From: GCA-2687515 sp046582475
Lineage (GTDB): Bacteria; Pseudomonadota; Alphaproteobacteria; Rhodospirillales; UBA2165
DNA length: 9,297 nucleotides
Reading direction: 5' to 3'
NCBI GenBank assembly: GCA_046582475.1
Contig: JAYGEH010000433.1
Coordinates: 1-9,297 of the forward strand
A program made the translations under genes and the position numbers. Under the pieces are notes generated by a model. That model did no database searches, was not told the DNA's origin, and was given only the letters and a program-made list of their open reading frames with translations. Shown here piece after piece: positions 1 to 9,297 of the stretch. Numbering within the stretch: position 1 is the first letter of the stretch; every line of letters begins with the position of its first letter.

Positions 1-1
1 C

Positions 2-121
2 AGTTATCCGGCCGCCCTCGACGCGGCACTGGCTCCCATCGTCCGCGCCTTCACCGAAAGTGACGAACGGGTGCGCGCCCTCTGGAAAGAGGGCCGGGCG
101 CGCCGGGAAAATTCGGAATAG
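2..121 (+). CDS. C-terminal fragment of an unrecognised protein (5' end outside window)
   Basis: This is an open frame from the window edge to a TAG stop at 119-121, giving 39 residues of a C-terminus. The peptide is rich in Ala, Arg and Glu, looks helical and soluble, and ends in a charged tail (LWKEGRARRENSE). Codon use, with G or C at most third positions, is like that of the neighbouring genes, which supports real coding. I do not recognise the family and the fragment is too short to assign a function. The gene is convergent with the c-di-GMP gene that ends at 423. No clear intrinsic terminator with a T tract follows; the first structured DNA downstream is the inverted repeat beginning at 157. 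The other two plus-strand frames have stops or poor codon use here. Confidence 0.55.
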   Translation, partial: SYPAALDAALAPIVRAFTESDERVRALWKEGRARRENSE

Positions 122-156
122 GCGGCTTAAAATTTAGTGGATGGTGTCCCGGTTCC

Positions 157-255
157 AGAGCGGTTCCGGATAAATATGAATCAATTTGATGGGAACAATT
201 CGGTTTTCCGGGTAGGCGCGGTGCGCCGCGCGATGCCTTTGTATCGGGCAAGCGC
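157..255 (+). repeat. Intergenic repeat, left copy of an inverted pair
   Basis: This copy starts with the 14-mer AGAGCGGTTCCGGA (157-170). The same 14-mer appears perfectly in reverse complement at 411-424. Read inward, the two copies stay alignable over about 98 bp at very roughly 65% identity (hand alignment with small gaps). Shared blocks include TTTGA followed by a GGGA-like stretch, then GCGCCGC or a close variant, then GCGATGCCT and ATCGG. The near-equal length and collinear blocks indicate two copies of one dispersed repeat family rather than chance. The family name is unknown to me. Intergenic palindromic repeats of this size are common in alphaproteobacteria. Confidence 0.7.
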
Positions 256-326
256 CGGGGCGCCGCCTTAGGAGCCGATTTGACCCACCGCAGGCCGGGT
301 GCTTTCGATGCGTGGACGTCGTCGCA

Positions 327-424
327 CGCCTTTGCCGATGCCGAGGCATCGCCATGCGGCGCGCTCCTCGCCACGGGGCAAAATCATCCCGGTCAAATGG
401 TTCCTATCTGTCCGGAACCGCTCT
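327..424 (-). repeat. Intergenic repeat, right copy of an inverted pair
   Basis: On the minus strand this copy begins at 424 with the same AGAGCGGTTCCGGA and runs to about 327, parallel to the left copy. It contains its own small hairpin, CGATGCC-GA-GGCATCG at 336-351, where the left copy has a weaker version (231-245). Its outer end overlaps two bases of the stop codon of the c-di-GMP gene (TAG at 423-425 on the minus strand). A transcript across both copies could fold into a long imperfect stem. The pair could therefore act as an RNA 3'-end or stability element for either convergent gene, but this is inferred. Confidence 0.7.
336..351. repeat. Short perfect hairpin inside the right repeat copy
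   Basis: The arms are CGATGCC (336-342) and GGCATCG (345-351), separated by GA. In RNA the innermost pair would open to give a 6-bp stem with a 4-nt loop. It lies 70-90 bp downstream of the stop codon of the c-di-GMP gene. There is no U tract on either strand, so it is not a standard intrinsic terminator. Confidence 0.5.
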
Positions 425-2933
425 ATCCGCCTGCCTGGAAGCGTCTGACCAGGTCCGGAAATTCATCAACGGCGACGGGCTTCGAATAAAAATAGCCCTG
501 AATTTCGTCGCAATCGATGCTTCTCAAATATTCCACCTGGGCCTCGGTCTCGGCGCCTTCGGCGGTGACCTCCATGCCCAGCGAGTGGCCCAGGGTTACA
601 ACCGCCTTGGTGATCGCTTCGGAGCCGGCGCCGAGGCCGATACCATCGATGAAGGATTTGTCGATCTTGATGCGGTCCACGGGGAACCGTTCCAGATAGC
701 TGAGGCTCGAATAGCCGGTGCCGAAATCATCGATCGACAGGCTGACGCCAAGGGCGCTCAAGCGGTTCAAAATTTCGGTGGTCGAGGCAACGTCGTCCAT
801 GATCACGCTCTCGGTGATCTCCAGTTCCAGATATTTGGGATCGAGACCGGTATCGGTCAGGCACGATTGCACCAATTCGGGCAATCCCTGTTCGCCGAAT
901 TGGACCGCCGACAAATTGATCGCCACCTTTACCGGTGCCAGTCCGCTCTCCTGCCAGGCCTTGATCTGGCGGCAAGCCGCATCGAGTACCCAGGCGCCGA
1001 TCGGCACGATCTGACCGGTTTGCTCGGCGACCGGTATGAAGTCCAACGGTGCCATGAAGCCCTTTTCCGGATGCTGCCAGCGGATCAAAACCTCGACGCC
1101 GGCGACTTGATCGTTGGCGAGGCTGATTTTGGGCTGATAGTGGAGAACGAATTCCGAGCGTTCCAAGGCCAGCGCCATATCGGTTTCGATGCGCCGGCGC
1201 AAAAGGATCTCATCGTTCATGCTTTTAACGAAAAAGCGGTAATTTCCGGTGCCCTCGGAGCGCGCTTCGTGCAGCGCCAAGTCGGCGTTGCGGATCAATT
1301 GGTTTGGATCATTGCCGTCATCGGGCAGCAGGCTGATGCCCACCGAGGCGGTCATGGTGACGGTTTGCCCATCGAGGGAAATACCGGCGCCGATGGTATC
1401 GATCAGTTTCTGCGCCAGGGTGGCGGCGCCGTGGGCGTCGTTGGGGTTGGATTGGATGATCGCGAATTCATCGTTGCCGAGGCGGGCGATGGTATCGGTT
1501 TCCCGGATGCAGCCGCTCAACAGTTCCGCCGTTTCCTGCAGGATGCGATCGCCCATCTTCAGCCCCAAGGCGGCGTTCAGGCGGCGGAAATTGTCGAGAT
1601 TGACCAGATGGATCGCCGCCATGTCCTGGCTGCGCTTTTTCTGGCCGAGGAAGGTATCGATGCGGTCCTTGAACAAATTGCGGTTCGGCAATCCGGTCAG
1701 CAAATCGTGGTTGGCCAGCCGCTGCACCCGTTCCTCGGCTTCCTTGTTGGCGGTGACGTCGCGCCCGAAGATGTGAACCTGGCTGGTCTCCGACGGTTGC
1801 AGGCTGAGAACGAAGGTGCGCTCGTCCACGGATTCCTCGACCAGCGCCGACTGGCCCGAACGGCGCACATCGGCGGCGACGGACATCATCGCGTCCGGCA
1901 GCTTGTCGCCGGCGGCGATGCTCCAGTGCCTAAGCAAGGCCTGCGCCGATTGGTTGGCATATTCGACGCTGCCGTCCTCGGCGACGCGCAACACCGGTTC
2001 CGGATTGGCGCCCGGCAGTTGCGACATGTCGGCGACCTCCCGTTCCGCCTTTTGCCGGTTTGTGGCTTCTTGGCGCAACAGCTTGTTCACTTCGGAAAGC
2101 TCACTTGTGCGTTCCCGGACCCGGTCTTCCAGCTGTTCGTTGGCGTCTTCAAGGGCCTCTTCGTGGGCCCGGATTTCGGCGATGCCGCGCGCCAGACGGC
2201 GTACCATGCCATTGAAGGCGCGCGTCACCTCGCCCATTTCATCATCCTGATCGGTCTCGATTATGTAGGCTTCGGGCCGGTCCGGGTTCTCGCCGGCGGC
2301 CACCAATTGCCGGCGCAGGCGGACAATGGGGAGGAGCACGAAGATGCCGAGCACGATCAGCACCGCCATGGTAACCACCACGGTCAGCAGCACCGCGATG
2401 CCGACCACGCGCCAGATATAGGCGATCAGTTCCGGCGCCACCTGGGTCGCGTCCAGGCGCGCCACGGCGATGAACGGCGCGCCCAGCCAGTCCGGGTGCC
2501 AGATGACCTGATAGTGGCGGCCATCGCCCGAGCGAAACCGGTAGGTGGCGCCGCCGGCTTCGGTCTGGTCCGGGCTGAGGCTGGGCAGATTGCCAAAACC
2601 GCCAATCAATTGGCCATCCGCGCCATAGAGGGTGAGGCCGAGTATCTTGGACAATTGCGGCAGTTCGCGGGACGCGGCATCGATGGCGGCGGCATCCAGG
2701 GAATTGTTGTGCACCCGGGTGATGGTGGTGATCCAGGCGCGGCCGCGATTTTCGATTTCGTTCAATTGGTCCTGCTCGAAACGGGCGGCGGAGAATACCA
2801 AAACCGCTGCTTCGACGAAAAATATGGCGGCGAAGATGGAAATGCCGATTCGCCAGCAGAGCCGGCAGCGCAGCATCGAGGCGTTGAAGCCCGGCCGGGG
2901 TAGGGATGCGCTGGTTGTTTCCGTGCCTGTCAT
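423..2933 (-). CDS. Membrane-bound HAMP-PAS-GGDEF-EAL protein, predicted c-di-GMP phosphodiesterase
   Basis: An 836-residue inner-membrane signalling protein. Visible order: TM1 ~28-50, periplasmic segment ~51-172, TM2 ~175-203, HAMP ~204-256, coiled coil ~255-302, PAS ~303-396, GGDEF ~405-570, EAL ~580-833. The GGDEF half is degenerate. The signature reads GNDEF (486-490), the first metal-ligand Asp of the usual D-x-D is Asn445, the usual Lys is Arg450, and Ala454 follows Asn453 where Asp is normal. The inhibitory RxxD site (477-480, RETD) is kept. The EAL half has the residues expected for c-di-GMP hydrolysis: Glu614 in EVL, Asn673, Glu705, Asp735-Asp736, Lys756, Glu792 and Gln812. The likely activity is cleavage of c-di-GMP to pGpG, tuned by the periplasmic, HAMP and PAS inputs and perhaps by GTP or c-di-GMP bound at the GGDEF domain. 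The ATG at 2933 follows a weak GGCGG and places TM1 correctly. The ligand of the periplasmic segment is unknown. Confidence 0.95.
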   Translation of the reverse strand: MTGTETTSASLPRPGFNASMLRCRLCWRIGISIFAAIFFVEAAVLVFSAARFEQDQLNEIENRGRAWITTITRVHNNSLDAAAIDAASRELPQLSKILGLTLYGADGQLIGGFGNLPSLSPDQTEAGGATYRFRSGDGRHYQVIWHPDWLGAPFIAVARLDATQVAPELIAYIWRVVGIAVLLTVVVTMAVLIVLGIFVLLPIVRLRRQLVAAGENPDRPEAYIIETDQDDEMGEVTRAFNGMVRRLARGIAEIRAHEEALEDANEQLEDRVRERTSELSEVNKLLRQEATNRQKAEREVADMSQLPGANPEPVLRVAEDGSVEYANQSAQALLRHWSIAAGDKLPDAMMSVAADVRRSGQSALVEESVDERTFVLSLQPSETSQVHIFGRDVTANKEAEERVQRLANHDLLTGLPNRNLFKDRIDTFLGQKKRSQDMAAIHLVNLDNFRRLNAALGLKMGDRILQETAELLSGCIRETDTIARLGNDEFAIIQSNPNDAHGAATLAQKLIDTIGAGISLDGQTVTMTASVGISLLPDDGNDPNQLIRNADLALHEARSEGTGNYRFFVKSMNDEILLRRRIETDMALALERSEFVLHYQPKISLANDQVAGVEVLIRWQHPEKGFMAPLDFIPVAEQTGQIVPIGAWVLDAACRQIKAWQESGLAPVKVAINLSAVQFGEQGLPELVQSCLTDTGLDPKYLELEITESVIMDDVASTTEILNRLSALGVSLSIDDFGTGYSSLSYLERFPVDRIKIDKSFIDGIGLGAGSEAITKAVVTLGHSLGMEVTAEGAETEAQVEYLRSIDCDEIQGYFYSKPVAVDEFPDLVRRFQAGG

Positions 2934-2939
2934 GATTAT

Positions 2940-2944
2940 CCGCC
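2940..2944 (-). promoter_or_regulatory. Weak ribosome-binding site of the c-di-GMP gene
   Basis: GGCGG on the minus strand lies 6 nt before the ATG at 2933. It is a poor match to the anti-Shine-Dalgarno sequence but is well placed. A second ATG 13 nt upstream (2947-2949) is in another frame and does not lead into the domain sequence. Confidence 0.4.
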
Positions 2945-2992
2945 GTCATCGTTCGTCGCCGGCGAGCCGGTATCGGGGTCCGCGGCGCTGCG

Positions 2993-3001
2993 ATATATAT
3001 A
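2993..3001 (-). promoter_or_regulatory. AT-rich patch, possible -10 region for the c-di-GMP gene
   Basis: TATATATAT on the minus strand is the most AT-rich stretch in the 130-bp gap between gltD and the c-di-GMP gene. It sits about 60 nt before the start codon, a plausible position for a -10 element. I see no good -35 hexamer 16-18 nt upstream, so this is only a candidate. The gap contains small GC-rich inverted repeats (GCCGG with CCGGC around 3022-3040) but no T-tailed terminator after gltD. Read-through from gltBD is therefore not excluded. Confidence 0.25.
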
Positions 3002-3063
3002 GGCATCAACGCCGGCATTCGGTAGCCGGTTCGGAGCCCCGGCACGCAAAATTGAACGGCGGT

Positions 3064-4506
3064 TCAGCGGGGCAACAGGGTGTGGCCCATGAGAAATTCA
3101 TCGACCGCGGCGGCGCATTGGCGGCCCTCGCGGATGGCCCAAACCACCAAGGATTGGCCGCGCCGCATATCGCCGGCGGCGAAGACCTTGGCAAGCGAAG
3201 TTTGATAATCGGCCTCATTGGCCTCGACATTTCCGCTGCCATCCAGTTTGACGCCCAAATCGGTAATCATGCCGTCATGCAGGGGATGCACGAAGCCCAT
3301 GGCCAGAAGCACCAGTTCGGCCTTCAGACTTTGCTCGGTGCCGGGCATTTTTGCCATCGCCAGGCGGCCGTCATCGCCGGCCTTCCATTCGACGCGGACC
3401 GCATCGAGCGCGTTCACGCAGCCGTTTTTGCCTTGGAACCGGTCGGTTGTGATGGCCCAATCCCGGTCGACGCCTTCCTGGTGCGAGGACGAGGTGCGCA
3501 ATTTCATGGGCCATTCGGGCCAGGTCGTCCCTATGTCCACCTTCTCCGGCGGTTTCGGCATAATCTCGATCTGCACGACATTCTTGGCGCCCTGGCGGAT
3601 CGATGTGCCGACGCAATCGGAGCCGGTGTCGCCGCCGCCGATGACCACAACGTTGCGCCCGGTCGCCAGGATTTCTTCGACATCGCCCAAGGGCTCGTCC
3701 GCTATCCGCCGGTTCTGCTGGACCAGGAAGTCCATGGCGAAATGGACGCCGTCCAATTCGCGCCCCTCTAGGGGCAAATCCCGCGGCGCTTCGGCGCCGC
3801 CGGTCAAGGCGATGGCGTCGAAACCGGCCAGCAGTTGGTCGGCCGTGATGTCGGCGCCCACATTGACGCCGGTCCGGATGGTCACGCCTTCGGACTGCAT
3901 CTGTTCGGCGCGGCGGTCGATCAGGTGCTTTTCCATCTTGAAATCGGGGATGCCGTAACGCAAGAGACCGCCGATTTTCTGATTTTTCTCGAACAGGGTT
4001 ACATTGTGGCCGGCGCGCGCCAATTGCTGGGCGCAAGCCATGCCGGCGGGACCGGAGCCGACCACCGCGACGGTTTTGCCGGTGGCCTCACCCGCCGGTT
4101 TGGGCACCAACCAGCCTTCTTCCCAGGCCCGGTCGACAATCGCGCATTCGATGGTTTTGATGGTCACCGGCGCGTCCTGAATATTGAGGGTGCAAGCCTC
4201 CTGGCAGGGAGCCGGGCAGACGCGGCCGGTGAACTCGGGGAAATTGTTGGTGGAATGCAGAATCTCGCTGGCCTTGGCGAAATCGCCCCGGTAAACCAGC
4301 TCGTTCCAATCGGGGATGATGTTGTCGACCGGGCAGCCCTGGTGGCAATAGGGGATGCCGCAATCCATGCAGCGGGCGCCCTGGCGGGTCAGCTCCGCGT
4401 CGTCCAAGGGTATGAAAAACTCGTTGTAATGCTGGGTGCGCTCGGCCACCGGCCGGTAGGGGCGCTCGAACAGATCAAACTCCATGAAGCCGGTGGGATT
4501 GCCCAT
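3064..4506 (-). CDS. gltD: Glutamate synthase [NADPH] small (beta) subunit
   Basis: A 480-residue cytoplasmic flavoprotein, the normal length for bacterial GltD. It takes electrons from NADPH through FAD and passes them via iron-sulfur clusters to GltB. The N-terminal region carries the two Cys clusters expected to bind [4Fe-4S] centres: C46, C49, C54, C58 and C97, C101, C105. The FAD-binding Rossmann motif GSGPAG is at 150-155 and the NADPH-binding motif GGGDTG at 290-295. The C-terminal flavin segment is FAAGDMRRGQS (442-452). The start is the ATG at 4506 (MGNPTGFMEF), which matches the family N-terminus. The frame stays open another 43 codons upstream, but that stretch overlaps the end of gltB and has no GltD-like sequence. 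The ATG begins 2 nt after the gltB stop, so the two are one operon with probable translational coupling. The TGA stop is at 3064-3066. Confidence 0.97.
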   Translation of the reverse strand: MGNPTGFMEFDLFERPYRPVAERTQHYNEFFIPLDDAELTRQGARCMDCGIPYCHQGCPVDNIIPDWNELVYRGDFAKASEILHSTNNFPEFTGRVCPAPCQEACTLNIQDAPVTIKTIECAIVDRAWEEGWLVPKPAGEATGKTVAVVGSGPAGMACAQQLARAGHNVTLFEKNQKIGGLLRYGIPDFKMEKHLIDRRAEQMQSEGVTIRTGVNVGADITADQLLAGFDAIALTGGAEAPRDLPLEGRELDGVHFAMDFLVQQNRRIADEPLGDVEEILATGRNVVVIGGGDTGSDCVGTSIRQGAKNVVQIEIMPKPPEKVDIGTTWPEWPMKLRTSSSHQEGVDRDWAITTDRFQGKNGCVNALDAVRVEWKAGDDGRLAMAKMPGTEQSLKAELVLLAMGFVHPLHDGMITDLGVKLDGSGNVEANEADYQTSLAKVFAAGDMRRGQSLVVWAIREGRQCAAAVDEFLMGHTLLPR

Positions 4507-4508
4507 GG

Positions 4509-9158
<4,650 letters not shown>

Positions 9159-9297
9159 TCCAAAACTCTTCCTCGGTTTCCAGCCAACCTATTTCCGGAT
9201 TGAAATCGAGCCCGGTCCCTCACACTGCTTTGCACGCCTTATTTACCTTGGCGCCATTGGTACCGGTGGAGGCGCGGACGCCTGTCGAGATTGGGCC
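9159..9297 (-). other. gltB upstream leader (incomplete)
   Basis: These 139 bp hold no gene on either strand that I can support. Apart from the Shine-Dalgarno site there is an 8-bp palindrome TGGCGCCA (9249-9256) and a small hairpin AGGCG-CGGA-CGCCT (9270-9283). I looked for sigma-54 (-24 GG, -12 GC) and sigma-70 elements and found no convincing match. The promoter may lie here in an unrecognised form or beyond the window. Confidence 0.5.
9168..9174 (-). promoter_or_regulatory. Ribosome-binding site of gltB
   Basis: GAGGAAG on the minus strand, 9 nt before the ATG at 9158, is the best Shine-Dalgarno match in the window. It fixes the gltB start so that the 21-residue propeptide precedes Cys22. 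Confidence 0.75.

Larger units (their letters stand above)
122..422. other. Non-coding convergent intergenic region
   Basis: This 301-bp gap lies between the 3' ends of two convergent genes. I find no credible gene in it. The short open frames crossing it lack ribosome-binding sites, and the longer ones continue antisense into the neighbouring coding sequence. Most of the space is taken by two inverted copies of a ~98-bp repeat, listed separately. About 70 bp between the copies (256-326) has only weak self-complementarity around 282-299. No tRNA, other known RNA or T-tailed terminator is visible. Confidence 0.7.

Noticed and set aside
134..489. Short open frames in the convergent gap (51-374, 134-355, 280-489)
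   Set aside because: There are no ribosome-binding sites or domain content. The peptide SYLSGTAL shared between two of them comes from the inverted DNA repeat, not from protein homology.
312..2903. 863-codon open frame on the plus strand opposite the c-di-GMP gene
   Set aside because: It mirrors the real gene. GC-rich third positions on the minus strand remove stops from the opposite frame. The translation has no recognisable domains, is rich in His, Gln, Asp and Gly in the manner of antisense frames, and has no ribosome-binding site.
3022..3040. GCCGG/CCGGC inverted repeat after gltD as a terminator
   Set aside because: The stem is only 5 bp with a long loop and no T tract follows on the minus strand.
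2242..3045. 267-codon minus-strand open frame overlapping the start of the c-di-GMP gene
   Set aside because: It is an out-of-frame shadow with Arg/Pro-rich composition, whereas the overlapping frame encodes clear TM, HAMP and PAS sequence.
9159..9297. Sigma-54 promoter for gltB
   Set aside because: No GG-N10-GC spacing with surrounding consensus was found in the visible leader.

Overview
The window is chromosomal DNA from a GC-rich Gram-negative bacterium. It is most likely an alphaproteobacterium, possibly of the Rhodospirillales type. That placement is inferred from the style of GltB and GltD, the gltB-gltD order and the kind of intergenic repeat present; it was not tested by any search.

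Layout by position: (1) 2-121 holds the last 39 codons of an unrecognised plus-strand gene cut by the window edge. (2) 122-422 is a non-coding gap between two convergent genes. It is mostly filled by two diverged ~98-bp repeat copies in inverted orientation (157-255 and 327-424), and the outer end of the second copy runs into the stop codon of the next gene. (3) 423-2933, minus strand, encodes an 836-residue membrane-bound c-di-GMP protein with the order TM, periplasmic segment, TM, HAMP, coiled coil, PAS, GGDEF, EAL. Its GGDEF half looks catalytically dead or impaired and its EAL half looks intact. (4) 2934-3063 is a 130-bp gap with an AT-rich patch that may be a promoter. (5) 3064-4506 and 4509-9158, both minus strand, are gltD and gltB, the small and large subunits of NADPH-dependent glutamate synthase (GOGAT). 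(6) 9159-9297 is the leader of gltB, with a good Shine-Dalgarno site but no promoter I can name.

GltB and GltD form one enzyme complex that makes two glutamates from glutamine and 2-oxoglutarate, the assimilatory half of the GS-GOGAT ammonium pathway. The genes are 2 bp apart and are surely co-transcribed and probably translationally coupled. The c-di-GMP gene lies downstream on the same strand. It could receive read-through, but the gap and the AT-rich patch also allow its own promoter, and nothing in its sequence ties it directly to nitrogen metabolism.

I see no evidence of a new multi-gene system here. The points most worth a second look are the inverted repeat pair and the degenerate GGDEF joined to an intact EAL. 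The long open frames opposite gltB and opposite the c-di-GMP gene are best explained as by-products of GC-rich codon use.
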